Source: Clostridia bacterium (GTDB taxonomy: Bacteria; Bacillota; Clostridia; Christensenellales; Aristaeellaceae). From it: DNA of 64,000 nucleotides. The notes below the pieces were generated by a model, which had not been told where the DNA came from, ran no database searches, and saw only the letters and a list, made by a program, of their open reading frames with translations. Where the stretch lies: positions 43,878-107,877 of the forward strand of contig JAFPWU010000008.1 of the NCBI GenBank assembly GCA_017412715.1, read 5' to 3'. Both the position numbers and the translations under genes were made by a program. Below, one piece after another: positions 44,586 to 54,375 of this stretch (positions are counted from its first letter, which is position 1; each line of letters starts with the position of its first letter).

Positions 44586-46856
44586 ATGAATGTAACGCAG
44601 CTTGCGGATCAGCTTCGGCGGGATCCCAGGTTTATGGAAAACGTGACCCGGTGGGAAGTGATGCCGGCCCGGCCTGCCCGGACGACGGAGTATCCGTCCT
44701 GGCTGGACGACAGGCTGAAGCCGGTGCTGGCTAAAAGGGGAATCCATGCCCTGTATACGCATCAGGCCATGAGCGTGGAGGCCACCCATCGGGGAGAGGA
44801 TGTGGTGGTCGTCACACCTACTGCCAGCGGAAAGACCATGTGCTATAACCTGCCCGTGCTGTCGGCCATCCTGCAGAATGAAGACGCCCGGGCTCTGTAT
44901 ATTTTTCCCACCAAGGCCCTGAGCGCGGATCAGGTCAGCGAGCTGTACGAGCTGATCGAAATGATGGGTGTGGATATCAAGACCTACACCTATGACGGGG
45001 ACACTCCGGCGGCGGCCCGGAAGGCGGTCCGGCAGGCGGGGCACATCGTGGTCACCAATCCGGATATGCTGCATTCCGGCATCCTGCCTCACCACACCAA
45101 GTGGGTCAAGCTTTTTGAGAACCTCCGGTATATCGTAATTGACGAGATCCATACCTACCGGGGCGTATTCGGCAGCAACCTGGCCAATGTGATCCGACGG
45201 CTGCTGCGGCTGTGTGAGTTTTATGGCAGCCATCCCCGGTTTATCCTCTGCTCCGCCACCATCGCAAATCCGAAGGAGCTGGCGGAGACGCTGATCGGCC
45301 GGCCGGTAACGCTGGTGGATCAGAACGGGGCGCCCATGGGGGAGCGGCATTTCGTATTTTACAATCCTCCGGTGGTCAACCGTCAGCTTGGCATCCGGCA
45401 GGGGGCGATCCCCGTGACCCGGAGCATCAGCGGGCTGCTGCTGAAAAACGGGATCCAGGCCATTACCTTCGCCAGATCCCGGCTGACGGTGGAGGTGCTT
45501 ACCAGATATCTGAAGGACATGGTGCGTGATCCCCTGGGGAATGCGGGCCGGGTCCGGGGGTATCGGGGCGGCTATCTGCCCACGGAACGCCGGGAGATTG
45601 AGCGGGGGCTCCGGGCCGGGCAGGTGGACGCGGTAGTATCCACCAACGCCCTGGAACTGGGAATCGATATCGGTGGCCTGGATGCCTGCGTGCTGTGCGG
45701 ATATCCCGGCACCATTGCCAGCGCCTGGCAGCAGGCGGGCCGGGCAGGCAGGCGGCAGGCGGCCAGCATTGTTTTCTTTGTGGCGTCCTCCTCGGCAATT
45801 GACCAGTATATCGTTACGCATCCAAACTACTTTCTGCATCAGAGCCCTGAGAACGCCCTCCTGAATCCGAACAATCTGTATATTCTTATGAGCCACGTGA
45901 AGTGCGCGGCCTTCGAGCTGCCCTTTGAAGACGGCGATTCCTTTGGAAACGCTCCGGGCATGGAGGAGATGCTGGACTATCTGGACGAGGAGCAGATCGT
46001 TCACCACGTGGACGGAAAATATCACTGGTCGGCGGAGGACTTTCCCGCCAGCGAGATTTCCCTGCGCTCCGCCGCGGCGGAGAATTTTGTAATCATCGAT
46101 ATTTCCGATCCGGCCCATCATCGGGTGATCGGGGAGATGGATCGGTTTACCGCCCCCATGCTGCTGCACGAGAATGCCATCTATATGCACGAGGGACGGC
46201 AGTTTCAGGTGGAAAAGCTGGATTTCGACGCCTGCAAGGCATTCATCCGGGCGGTGGATACGGGATACTATACGGATGCGGATCTGAACATCAACCTGAG
46301 CCTGCTGGATATTGAAAAGGAAGAGCAGCTGCCCCGGGGCACCGGGGTGGGGCTGGGGGAGATCAAGGTGACGGCTCTGGTCACCATGTTCAAGAAGATT
46401 CGCTTCGATACCCATGAGACCCTGGGATTCGGACATGTGCGCCTGCCGGAGACGGATATGCATACCACGGCCATGTGGTGGACGCTGCCGAAGGATCTGG
46501 TGGCCTCGGTTCCCAGCGATACCCTGAAGAACGGCATGATGGGGGTGGCTAACCTGCTGCGGATCGTCTGTCCCCTGTATCTCATGTGTTCCCCTCAGGA
46601 TATCGCCGTGGTCTATCAGGTAAAGAGCCCCATTACCGGGGAACCCACCCTGATTCTGTATGACAACTGCCCCGGCGGGATCGGCCTGAGCCAGAAGGCT
46701 TACGGAGCACGGGATCTGCTGCTGGAAAAGGCCCTGCAGGTGGTCAGTGACTGCAGCTGCAAAAAGGGATGCCCCTCCTGCGTGGGCCCGGTGGGCGAGA
46801 TCGGCCAGGATGGGAAGCAGACGGCCATGTACCTGCTGCGGGAGCTGATCCGATGA
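44586..46856 (+). CDS. mrfA: DEAD/DEAH-box helicase with DUF1998 domain, MrfA (YprA) type
   Basis: 756 residues. Helicase motifs: Q-region YTHQAMSVEA, Walker A TPTASGKT near residue 84, DEIH box YIVIDEIHTYRG near residue 186, SAT motif LCSATIANP and motif VI QQAGRAGRRQ near residue 383. The C-terminal DUF1998 domain has the four-cysteine metal site CSCKKGCPSC near residue 722. In Bacillus subtilis MrfA works with the exonuclease MrfB in repair of mitomycin C damage, and mrfB follows here with a 4-nt ATGA overlap, which makes the assignment firm. Has its own sigma-A promoter. Confidence 0.93.
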   Translation: MNVTQLADQLRRDPRFMENVTRWEVMPARPARTTEYPSWLDDRLKPVLAKRGIHALYTHQAMSVEATHRGEDVVVVTPTASGKTMCYNLPVLSAILQNEDARALYIFPTKALSADQVSELYELIEMMGVDIKTYTYDGDTPAAARKAVRQAGHIVVTNPDMLHSGILPHHTKWVKLFENLRYIVIDEIHTYRGVFGSNLANVIRRLLRLCEFYGSHPRFILCSATIANPKELAETLIGRPVTLVDQNGAPMGERHFVFYNPPVVNRQLGIRQGAIPVTRSISGLLLKNGIQAITFARSRLTVEVLTRYLKDMVRDPLGNAGRVRGYRGGYLPTERREIERGLRAGQVDAVVSTNALELGIDIGGLDACVLCGYPGTIASAWQQAGRAGRRQAASIVFFVASSSAIDQYIVTHPNYFLHQSPENALLNPNNLYILMSHVKCAAFELPFEDGDSFGNAPGMEEMLDYLDEEQIVHHVDGKYHWSAEDFPASEISLRSAAAENFVIIDISDPAHHRVIGEMDRFTAPMLLHENAIYMHEGRQFQVEKLDFDACKAFIRAVDTGYYTDADLNINLSLLDIEKEEQLPRGTGVGLGEIKVTALVTMFKKIRFDTHETLGFGHVRLPETDMHTTAMWWTLPKDLVASVPSDTLKNGMMGVANLLRIVCPLYLMCSPQDIAVVYQVKSPITGEPTLILYDNCPGGIGLSQKAYGARDLLLEKALQVVSDCSCKKGCPSCVGPVGEIGQDGKQTAMYLLRELIR

Positions 46857-47998
46857 ATCTGCGGGACAAGCTGCGGGCTGTAGGGGGCACCACCGGCGGG
46901 ACCCGGCCCCGGCAGGAAAAAGAGGAACCCCGGGACTGCCGGCATATCGAAGTCTTCCGGGAGGCGGAGGAATTCTCCGGAGCATTGGAGGTCAGTCGGG
47001 ATACGGTATCCAGGATGACCGTGACAGAGCTGCCGGAGCCCTTTGATCCCCGGCGGATTCTATACCTGGACACGGAAACCACCGGGCTCATGGGAAGCGG
47101 CACGGTGGCTTTTCTGGTGGGCCTGGGATACCTGACGGACAGCGGGTTTGAGGTACATCAGTTCCTGATGAGGGATTATGATGAGGAGCCCTATCTGCTG
47201 CGCCATGTGGAGGAGGGGCTGAGGCGGTTTGATATGATCTGCACGTTCAACGGCGCTGCCTTTGACATCCCCCTGCTGGAGGGCAGATTTCTGATGAACC
47301 GGATGCGGGGGGATTGCCTGCAAAAGCCCCATCTGGATCTGCTCCACGCGGCCAGGAGAATCTGGAAGCCGCGGCTGAAGAGATGCAATCTTGGCCGCCT
47401 GGAGGAAATGATCCTGGGCAAACCGCGGAGCGAGGATCTGCCGGGAAGCCAGGTGCCCCAGCGGTATTTCGAATACCTGAAGACGAAGCAGGATTATCTG
47501 CTGCAGGATATCCTGGACCATAACGCCCAGGATATCGCCACACTGTGCGTGCTGCTGACCAGGATGGCGGAAATGTACGAACATCCGGAGAGCATTCCCT
47601 TTTCCCAGGATGTGTATGCGATGGGGCGGGCGCTGGAGAAATTCCATCATCCGGAAGATGCCCGGAAATGCTTCCGGCTGGCGATTCGGGGAAAGACGGC
47701 CGCGGATGCTTCCGCGGCCCTGGCCCACAGCTACCGGCGGGCGGGAGATCGGGAACAGGCCGCGAAAATCTGGCGGCAGATGATCGCCTCCGGCCGGGGC
47801 GGAGTGCAGCCTTATATCGAACTGGCCAAGTATCAGGAGCATGTGCTGAGGGATTACCGGGGAGCGCTGGAAACTACGGAGCGGGCGATTCTGATGCTTG
47901 GCGAGGCGGCGCTCCGGGAGGACGGGGCTGTACAGGAAACCCAAAATGAGTTACAATACCGGCGGCGCCGGCTGAAGTCGCGCCTTGGGAAGGAATGA
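46853..47998 (+). CDS. mrfB: Exonuclease MrfB (YprB), ribonuclease H-like
   Basis: 381 residues. RNase H-like DEDD exonuclease fold: first motif LYLDTETTGLMGSGTVAFLV near residue 65 (Asp and Glu), second CTFNGAAFDIPLLEGRF near residue 133, third HNAQDIATLCVLL near residue 223. After residue ~245 there are TPR-like helices (DARKCFRLAIRGKTAADASA, LAHSYRRAGDREQAAKIW). Partner of MrfA in an excision repair path known from B. subtilis. The start ATG overlaps the mrfA stop (ATGA). The next gene again overlaps by ATGA, so the three are tightly coupled. Confidence 0.92.
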   Translation: MNLRDKLRAVGGTTGGTRPRQEKEEPRDCRHIEVFREAEEFSGALEVSRDTVSRMTVTELPEPFDPRRILYLDTETTGLMGSGTVAFLVGLGYLTDSGFEVHQFLMRDYDEEPYLLRHVEEGLRRFDMICTFNGAAFDIPLLEGRFLMNRMRGDCLQKPHLDLLHAARRIWKPRLKRCNLGRLEEMILGKPRSEDLPGSQVPQRYFEYLKTKQDYLLQDILDHNAQDIATLCVLLTRMAEMYEHPESIPFSQDVYAMGRALEKFHHPEDARKCFRLAIRGKTAADASAALAHSYRRAGDREQAAKIWRQMIASGRGGVQPYIELAKYQEHVLRDYRGALETTERAILMLGEAALREDGAVQETQNELQYRRRRLKSRLGKE

Positions 47999-48837
47999 AA
48001 AGCAAGATGGGAATTGGAACGGCGTTCAAGGCCAATAAGGCCTATAAGACACAGCAGAAGGGCAATACGGCAGAGGCCATCCGGCTGTATGAGGAATGCT
48101 TCGCTGAAGGGCTGAATGACCCCCGGTATGTGCTGGCATATGCGGTGCTGATTATCCGGAAGGGCGAGTACCAGAAGGCGAAGGAATTCCTGGTGAAGCA
48201 TCAGAAGGCTCCGGGCATGAGCTCCGACCAGAGGATCACCCTGATCGTGGACTACGCGGCGTGCTGCTTTCGGCTGGGAGAGCTGGACAAGGCCGTCCGC
48301 AAGATGGAGGAGCTGTACCGGAAGGGGCCCAACGGCCTGATCTACCAGACCCTGGGATACCTGTATGTGGAACAGTTTGACCAGAGCAGGAAGGCAGCCT
48401 TCCTTGCCCGGGAGACGGAAAACCAGGAGCAGGAGGATCCCGCACTGGCCATGCTGGCTGAGGGGCAGGGAGAGTCCGTCCCCCATACCATGGAGGAAAA
48501 GTGGGAAGCTGGCCGCCAGAGGGTGCTGAAGTTTAATCAGGAGGCCGTGGATTACGACGACGAGGATCCCATCTGCCTGGATAACCTGGCGCAGACCTAT
48601 TACCGGGTTCTAGGGCAGAAGGAAGAGGCCCGGACCTTCTTTGAGAAGGCGCATGCCATTAAGCCGGAGCAGATCGATACCCTGTATTTCCTCAGCCGGT
48701 ACGACCTGGAGGAGGGAAATACCCGGGCTGCGGTTGAAAAGATGGAGAAAGCCCTGGAGGGCAGGTTCTCCCCGCTGAATTACTGCAGCCGGGAGGAGTT
48801 GGAAAACGAGCTCCGGACCCTGAAGGGGGGCGCCTGA
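47995..48837 (+). CDS. TPR protein of the mrfAB operon
   Basis: 280 residues, soluble. Helix pairs of TPR type: NKAYKTQQKGNTAEAIRLYE, LAYAVLIIRKGEYQKAKEFL, YAACCFRLGELDKAVRKMEE, LDNLAQTYYRVLGQKEEART and LYFLSRYDLEEGNTRAAVEK. The start overlaps the mrfB stop (ATGA). Translational coupling to MrfB suggests the products may interact, but no role is known. It ends 3 nt before lepB. Confidence 0.8.
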   Translation: MKSKMGIGTAFKANKAYKTQQKGNTAEAIRLYEECFAEGLNDPRYVLAYAVLIIRKGEYQKAKEFLVKHQKAPGMSSDQRITLIVDYAACCFRLGELDKAVRKMEELYRKGPNGLIYQTLGYLYVEQFDQSRKAAFLARETENQEQEDPALAMLAEGQGESVPHTMEEKWEAGRQRVLKFNQEAVDYDDEDPICLDNLAQTYYRVLGQKEEARTFFEKAHAIKPEQIDTLYFLSRYDLEEGNTRAAVEKMEKALEGRFSPLNYCSREELENELRTLKGGA

Positions 48838-48840
48838 GCC

Positions 48841-49803
48841 ATGAGCATGGAGGAAAAGATGGCCCCGGAAGAGAAGGAAATGGAGCCCCTGCAGGAGACT
48901 GTCTGCCCGGAGGAAAGCGGCGCGGGTTCTCCGGAGGAGCATCCGGAAGCGGAGAAAAAGAAGGAAAAGAAATCCTTGGGCAGAGAAATTTTTGAATGGG
49001 TCCTGACGATTCTGGCGGCGGTGATTGCAGCTCTGGTGATCCGGTCCTTCCTGTTCGAGCCGATCCGGGTGGACGGGGCCAGCATGAATGATACCCTGCT
49101 GGACCGTGAGGTCATGTTTGTGTCCAAGCTGGATTATGCCAGCACCTGGCTGAGTCTGCCCTGGCAGAGTACGGAAGAAAAGGAGAACGCGGCCCGGCTG
49201 ACCACGGGATTCGGATCCCCGTCCCAGTTTGACGTGATCATTGCCCGGTATCCCGGGAGGGGGGATACGAATTTCGTCAAGCGTCTGATCGGCATGCCGG
49301 GAGACCGGGTAAGGATTGAGGGCGGATACCTGTATGTGAACGGTGAAAAGTACGAGGAAACCTATATCAACGACGCCTACCGCACGAACAGCGGTTCCGC
49401 CGGGGAAAGCTATGACGAAGTATATATTCCGAAGCAGGGGGATATCCTGAGCCTGGAATATACGGACGAGAACCAGAACCGGATCGCCGTCTATGTGAAC
49501 GGAGAAATCTGGGGCTGGCGGGGCATCTGCTCGGATGCCGTTGCGGTGGACGGAACCAGGCTTTCCTATGGACATGACGGAGCGCTGAAACTGAACGGAG
49601 AGGATATCACCGCGGATACGGATCGGATTGTCTCCCTGGTTGGCAAGGAATTCTCCCTGGAGAAGGATTTGTATTTCGTCATGGGGGATCATCGGAACAA
49701 TTCCAATGACAGCCGGGCCCAGGGACCGATCAGCCGGGACATGATCATAGGCCATGTGAGGTTTGTTTTCTTCCCCTTCAATGCCTGGCGGGGAGTGAAA
49801 TAA
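48841..49803 (+). CDS. lepB: Signal peptidase I
   Basis: 320 residues, type II membrane protein cleaving signal peptides outside the membrane. An acidic N-terminal extension (~45 residues, Glu-rich) precedes the single membrane helix WVLTILAAVIAALVIRSFLF. The catalytic Ser lies in RVDGASMNDTLL and the general-base Lys in TNFVKRLIGMPGDRV near residue 143. The C-terminal box MGDHRNNSNDSR is complete. It is longer than typical Firmicute enzymes, with an inserted region between box C and box E. Fits an organism that exports binding proteins through type I signal peptides. Last gene of the mrf operon. Confidence 0.95.
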   Translation: MSMEEKMAPEEKEMEPLQETVCPEESGAGSPEEHPEAEKKKEKKSLGREIFEWVLTILAAVIAALVIRSFLFEPIRVDGASMNDTLLDREVMFVSKLDYASTWLSLPWQSTEEKENAARLTTGFGSPSQFDVIIARYPGRGDTNFVKRLIGMPGDRVRIEGGYLYVNGEKYEETYINDAYRTNSGSAGESYDEVYIPKQGDILSLEYTDENQNRIAVYVNGEIWGWRGICSDAVAVDGTRLSYGHDGALKLNGEDITADTDRIVSLVGKEFSLEKDLYFVMGDHRNNSNDSRAQGPISRDMIIGHVRFVFFPFNAWRGVK

Positions 49804-49865
49804 TACGGTGTTTCTCCGGAACAGAATCCCGTTTTCCTATTCATGATATCAAGATCTGTCCCTTC

Positions 49866-50087
49866 GTGAATCCTGTCAGAAGACAGACCCGGGCAGAGAT
49901 GGATCAGGCAAAGGAAAGGGCTGAGAAACAGTTCGGCGATCAAAAGCTTCCCCGCAGATACCGTCTCTACGATAAGATTAAGGAAAATGTATCCTTGCGG
50001 ACGGTGGATGCGGTGATTATCGGTACATCCGTCCTGATCGTGCTGCTCCTGATCTACGGGATTATGACCGGCAATCCACAGCAATAA
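49866..50087 (+). CDS. Small single-helix membrane protein, unknown
   Basis: 73 residues from GTG, or 62 from the ATG at 49899; neither has a clear ribosome site. A charged N-terminal part (RAEMDQAKERAEKQFGDQKL) is followed by one C-terminal membrane helix (AVIIGTSVLIVLLLIYGIMT). Probably tail-anchored with the N-terminus inside. Not recognised. It may be on the lepB transcript and ends at a strong hairpin. Confidence 0.5.
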   Translation: MNPVRRQTRAEMDQAKERAEKQFGDQKLPRRYRLYDKIKENVSLRTVDAVIIGTSVLIVLLLIYGIMTGNPQQ

Positions 50088-50092
50088 AACAG

Positions 50093-50130
50093 GAACGCCT
50101 CAGACTCTCCGCCAAGGGTCTGAGGCGTTC
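50093..50130 (+). terminator. Terminator after the small membrane protein gene
   Basis: GAACGCCTCAGAC/GTCTGAGGCGTTC perfect 13-bp stem with a 12-nt loop, followed by TCATCATT, a weak T tract. Confidence 0.7.
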
Positions 50131-50175
50131 TCATCATTCGCGAAAACGGCAAACCAGAATGAAGGGGGAAAACCC

Positions 50176-51696
50176 ATGAAACGGATCCTGGATGTACAAT
50201 CCATGCGGGCAAGTGACGCGGCTGCTATCTCGGGGGGAATCCCCGGCAGGGAACTGATGGGCCGGGCCGGAGAGGGCATCTTCCGGGCCGCGGCCTGGAA
50301 GCCTCCGGTAGCGATTGTCTGCGGCAAGGGAAATAACGCAGGGGATGGATATGTGCTGGGCGTGAGACTGGCGGATTCAGGAATTCCCTGTACCCTGTTC
50401 CTTCCGGAAATGAGCTTCAGTCCGGACGGGGAAGACTGGTACCGCCAATGCAAAGCTGCCGGGATCCCGGTCCGGCTTTGGGAGGAGACGGAGAGCCTGG
50501 AGGGCTTCGGATCCGTTGCGGACTGCATCTTTGGAACAGGATTCCGGGGTCGGGTTACGGGGGAGGCGGAACGGATGATCGACCTGATCAACGGCAGCGG
50601 GGCCTATGTGGTCAGCGCGGACATCAACAGCGGGCTGAACGGGGACAACGGTCTGGCTGAGAAGGCGGTGGTCAGCGATCTGACGGTTTCTGTGGGGCAC
50701 TTTCAGCCAGGCCACTTTCTGAATCAGGCCATGGATCTGATGAAAAATCGGGTGAACTGCGAGATTGGGATTGACCCCATGGGACCGGAACGGTACCTGA
50801 TGGAAACTGAGGACGCGGCATCGCTTTTCCCCCCCAGAAAACATTTTGTAAATAAGGGAACATACGGATATGTGGGCATCATCGGGGGAAGCCAGCGGTA
50901 CGCGGGGGCGGTCCGGCTGGCCTGCGCTGCCAACGCCGCCATGCGGTCCGGCGCAGGCGTGGTAAAGGCGGCGATTCCCCGTAGCCTGTGCCCTGCCTTA
51001 ATGCCGCTGATTCTGGAAAGCACTGTTTTCCCTCTGAGCGATCAGGAGGGAACTATATCGTTCCGACGGGAGGAGTGGCAGGAACTGATCCGGGGACTGC
51101 GGGTGATTGCGGCAGGCATGGGCATGGGAAACGGCCGGGACACCCGGGAGGCGGTGGCCTTCCTGCTGAAAGAGTATGCAGGCACCCTGATCCTGGACGC
51201 TGACGGGCTGAATGCGCTGGCGGAGCTGATGGGGAAGGAGCCGAAGCTGCTGGCGGAGGCTTCCTGCCGGGTCCTGCTGACGCCTCATCCGGGCGAATTT
51301 TCCCGGCTGACGGGACGTAGTATTCGCGAGATCCAGGAGTCCGGATGCGCCATGGCGGAGGAATATGCGGAAAAACAGGGAGTTACCCTGCTGCTGAAGG
51401 GGCCAGCCACCGTGGTGACGGACGGAAAGGTAACTTACCTGACGGATCGGGGATGCCCGGGGATGGCTACGGCAGGCAGCGGGGACGTGCTGAGCGGGAT
51501 CCTGGCGGCCGTTTGCGCGGGGGATGCTCCGCTGCCGAAGGCAGCGGCTGTCGGAGCCTGGCTGAACGGAAGAGCCGGGGAAATTGCTCAGACACGGATG
51601 GGAGATGTCTCCATGATCGCCGGCGATACCGTTGCCGCGATTCCGGAGGCGCTTCGGGAACTCAGAGAAAAGTACGAAATTCAGGGAAAATGCTGA
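50176..51696 (+). CDS. nnrD: Bifunctional NAD(P)H-hydrate epimerase / dehydratase
   Basis: Repairs hydrated NADH and NADPH. 506 residues with both domains fused: NnrE-type epimerase (1-215) with VCGKGNNAGDGYVLGVRLAD near residue 48 and FGTGFRG, and NnrD-type ADP-dependent dehydratase (225-506) with GYVGIIGGSQRYAGAVRLA, LDADGLNAL, LLTPHPGEFSRLTG and the nucleotide-binding TAGSGDVLSGILAA near residue 435. GAAGGGGG precedes the ATG. Stands alone and converges with the GH3 gene over a bidirectional hairpin. Confidence 0.95.
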   Translation: MKRILDVQSMRASDAAAISGGIPGRELMGRAGEGIFRAAAWKPPVAIVCGKGNNAGDGYVLGVRLADSGIPCTLFLPEMSFSPDGEDWYRQCKAAGIPVRLWEETESLEGFGSVADCIFGTGFRGRVTGEAERMIDLINGSGAYVVSADINSGLNGDNGLAEKAVVSDLTVSVGHFQPGHFLNQAMDLMKNRVNCEIGIDPMGPERYLMETEDAASLFPPRKHFVNKGTYGYVGIIGGSQRYAGAVRLACAANAAMRSGAGVVKAAIPRSLCPALMPLILESTVFPLSDQEGTISFRREEWQELIRGLRVIAAGMGMGNGRDTREAVAFLLKEYAGTLILDADGLNALAELMGKEPKLLAEASCRVLLTPHPGEFSRLTGRSIREIQESGCAMAEEYAEKQGVTLLLKGPATVVTDGKVTYLTDRGCPGMATAGSGDVLSGILAAVCAGDAPLPKAAAVGAWLNGRAGEIAQTRMGDVSMIAGDTVAAIPEALRELREKYEIQGKC

Positions 51697-51836
51697 GAAA
51701 GCGAAGACCTATTTCATTCAGGCGGTTTTCCCCTTCGTTCGGGCGAGGCAGGACAAGCGCTCGATCAGGCGAGCTCTGCCGCTGTACACGCTTTCAGGAT
51801 TTCCGCTGAAAAGGCTTTTTCTGCCGGAGAGAAACG

Positions 51837-51869
51837 ACCGGGGAGCCCCGCCTGGGGCTCCCCGGTTTT
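51837..51869 (+). terminator. Terminator between convergent nnrD and GH3 genes
   Basis: ACCGGGGAGCCCC/GGGGCTCCCCGGT perfect 13-bp stem with tetraloop GCCT, followed by TTTG on the plus strand and by CGTTTC on the minus strand. Confidence 0.85.
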
Positions 51870-51892
51870 GCTGGATCCGAATAAGATCAGCA

Positions 51893-54169
51893 TCAGGCGT
51901 TGAGCTGGTCAAGGAGTCCCTTGAGCTGCTCGTGGGTCAGGCCTGTAAAGCTGATGAGTCCCCGGAGGGGCATGTAGTTCATCATGGCAGTGTTCATTTC
52001 GTCGGAAATGGCTTCGCTGGCCGCTTCGGTGCTTCCGCCGTGATCCTCGCCGGAGCCGAAGGCGGAACCCATCTTTGCCATCATGGCCTTCATTACGGCG
52101 CCGGCCTTGGGATCCGCCATAATATCCATGAAAATGGAGTTCTCGTCAAAATGGACGGGAATCCGAACGGTGCTTTCCACTTCCACCGGGGCCGAGAGAA
52201 CCATATCCCGGCTGGATGTGCCGATCTGGATGTCAAAGATGCCGGACTCAACGTGCCAGTCATGGATCGCGGTATTCCAGTAGGCGAAGGAACGTTTATC
52301 CAGAGTGAAGGTAACCGTCTTTGTCTGGCCGGGGGCAAGGGCGATCTTGTCAAAGCCCTTCAGTTCCCGCAGAGGACGGAAGACGGTGCTTTCCCGATCT
52401 CCCACGTAGAGCTGGACGACTTCCTCTCCGGGAACGGCGCCGGTATTGGTTACGTCCACGGAGACGGTCAGCGTGTCGGTATCCCTGATCTTCTCCGCGC
52501 TCAGCTTCAGATTGCTGTAGGCGAAGGTGGTATAGCTCAGGCCGAAACCGAAGGGGAAGAGCACGTCCATTTTTTTCCTGTCATAATAGCGATAGCCTAC
52601 AAAGATGCCCTCGGTATAGGGGGCGGTATTGCCTTCGCCGCCATAGGAAAGATAGCAGGGAGTATCCTCCAGACGGAGCGGAAGCGTCTCCGGCAGACGG
52701 CCGCTGGGGTTCACATCCCCGAAGAGGACCGCGCGGTTGGCCGTGCCTACATTCTGGCCGCCCAGATATCCCTCGATCAGTCCCTTCGCCAGGGTCACCC
52801 AGGGCATCTCCACGGGAGAACCGTTATACAGCAGAACGATCAGATTGGGATTTGCGGCGGCCACCGCTTCGATCAGGGCGTTCTGGTTGGCGGGAATCCG
52901 CATATGGGTGCGGTCATAGCCCTCAGACTCGAAGGAATCCGGCAGGCCGGCTACAATGACGACCTTGTCCGCAGCCTTCGCGGCGGCGACGGCTTCCGCG
53001 GTCAGGGCTTCGTCGACTTCTTCTCCCTTCAGACTGTAGCCCTGGGCGTAGGTGTAAGCGTCTCCTGCGGCCTCCAGCGCATCCAGCAGGGTGGTCACTC
53101 TGAAGCAGTTAATATGGGAGCTGCCGCCGCCCTGGAAACGGGGCTTTTCCGCGAATTCACCGATGACGGCTATTTTTTCGCCCTTCTTCAGGGGAAGGAT
53201 GTTCTCTTCATTTTTCAGGAGCACCATGCATTCCGCCGCAAGCTTTCCTGCGAGGGCATGATCAGCTTCCTGATCCCAGGGGGTATCCGGCTTCGCATTG
53301 TCAAAATACCGCTGATGGATCGTCAGGATATGCTCGACGCACTGATCCACATACTTTTCATCCAGCCGGCCCTCCTGCACCGCTCTGAGCACCAGGGCAT
53401 CGTTGACGCCGTTGGAACCGGGCATTTCCAGATCCAGCCCGGCAGCAACGCCCTTGACCCGGTCGCTGACGGCTCCCCAGTCACTCATGACATAGCCGTC
53501 GAAACCCCATTCGCCCCGGAGCAGATCCGTCAGAAGCCATTTATGCTGGGAGGCATATTCTCCGTTCAGCTTGTTATAGGAGCACATAAAGGTCCAGGCC
53601 CTGCCCCGTTTTGCTGCGGCTTCGAAGGCGGGAAGATAGATTTCCCGGAGAGTCCGCTCGTCCACCACGCTGTCGGATGACATGCGCCGGTGCTCCTGAT
53701 CGTTGGCGGCAAAGTGCTTGACGCTGACGCCGATATTTTTGCTTTGCACGCCCTGGATCAGGTCCACGGCCATCTCTCCGGCCAGATAGGGATCTTCGGA
53801 CATGTACTCAAAATTCCGGCCGCAGAGGGGGGACCGCTTGATGTTGATAGCGGGACCCAGATTCACGGCCACCTGCTCATGCTGGCACTGGTCGCCGATC
53901 GTTTCGCCGATCTTCCGCACCAGAGAGCGGTCAAAGCTTGCGGTGGAGGCGCAGGCTGCGGGAAAACAGACGGCCTTGATGGAATCATTGACCCCCAGAT
54001 GGTCGCCCTTTTCTTCCTGCTTGCGCAGGCCGTGAGGGCCGTCGGAGACCATGACGCCCTTCACCCCCAGGCGATCTACGCTGCGGGTGTGCCAGAAGTC
54101 GGCGCCGGAGAGGAGGGAACATTTTTCCTCCAGGGTCATTTGGGATACCAGTTCTTTCGGGGAAATCAT
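51893..54169 (-). CDS. Beta-glucosidase-type enzyme, GH3
   Basis: 758 residues without signal peptide, so a cytoplasmic glycosidase. Order: GH3 N-terminal barrel (MVSDGPHGLRKQ, NFEYMSEDPYLAGEMA, SVKHFAANDQEHRRM and the nucleophile Asp in GYVMSDWGAVSDRVKG near residue 231), GH3 C-terminal domain (GKLAAECMVLLKNEENILPL, GSSHINCF), a fibronectin III-like domain (EEVVQLYVGDRESTVFRPLR) and an extra C-terminal ~90 residues with HFDENSIFMDIMADPKAG and GLISFTGLTHEQLKGLL. Likely acts on beta-glucosides or xylosides. The ATG at 54169 follows AAAAGGAG by 11 nt. Divergent from the Opp-type ABC operon, which suggests a joint role. Confidence 0.93.
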   Translation of the reverse strand: MISPKELVSQMTLEEKCSLLSGADFWHTRSVDRLGVKGVMVSDGPHGLRKQEEKGDHLGVNDSIKAVCFPAACASTASFDRSLVRKIGETIGDQCQHEQVAVNLGPAINIKRSPLCGRNFEYMSEDPYLAGEMAVDLIQGVQSKNIGVSVKHFAANDQEHRRMSSDSVVDERTLREIYLPAFEAAAKRGRAWTFMCSYNKLNGEYASQHKWLLTDLLRGEWGFDGYVMSDWGAVSDRVKGVAAGLDLEMPGSNGVNDALVLRAVQEGRLDEKYVDQCVEHILTIHQRYFDNAKPDTPWDQEADHALAGKLAAECMVLLKNEENILPLKKGEKIAVIGEFAEKPRFQGGGSSHINCFRVTTLLDALEAAGDAYTYAQGYSLKGEEVDEALTAEAVAAAKAADKVVIVAGLPDSFESEGYDRTHMRIPANQNALIEAVAAANPNLIVLLYNGSPVEMPWVTLAKGLIEGYLGGQNVGTANRAVLFGDVNPSGRLPETLPLRLEDTPCYLSYGGEGNTAPYTEGIFVGYRYYDRKKMDVLFPFGFGLSYTTFAYSNLKLSAEKIRDTDTLTVSVDVTNTGAVPGEEVVQLYVGDRESTVFRPLRELKGFDKIALAPGQTKTVTFTLDKRSFAYWNTAIHDWHVESGIFDIQIGTSSRDMVLSAPVEVESTVRIPVHFDENSIFMDIMADPKAGAVMKAMMAKMGSAFGSGEDHGGSTEAASEAISDEMNTAMMNYMPLRGLISFTGLTHEQLKGLLDQLNA

Positions 54170-54181
54170 GGGGCGAACACT

Positions 54182-54375
54182 CCTTTTCCATACTATATAT
54201 TTCTCCTGGATCATTCCAGCAATGATCCGGGAGTTCATTCTCAGAGAAACGGACAGCTCCGCCGGCATGGAAGAGGTCAGGGGAATACAGGCCGGGGCTG
54301 CAGAGCAAAATGGCGGCAGAGGAAAAATGGGAAAATGTCCTGAGCAAAGAAAGAATAAACCAATAATATAAGGAT
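54182..54375 (-). other. Leader of the GH3 gene
   Basis: About 190 nt of untranslated leader between the predicted GH3 promoter and its start codon. No known riboswitch, hairpin terminator or small gene was recognised. The open frame here has no ribosome site. Confidence 0.4.

Noticed and set aside
51697..51836. Possible further copy of the dispersed palindrome behind nnrD
   Set aside because: It has GGAAAATGCTGA and an AGGCGG core but no matching far end, so I did not count it.
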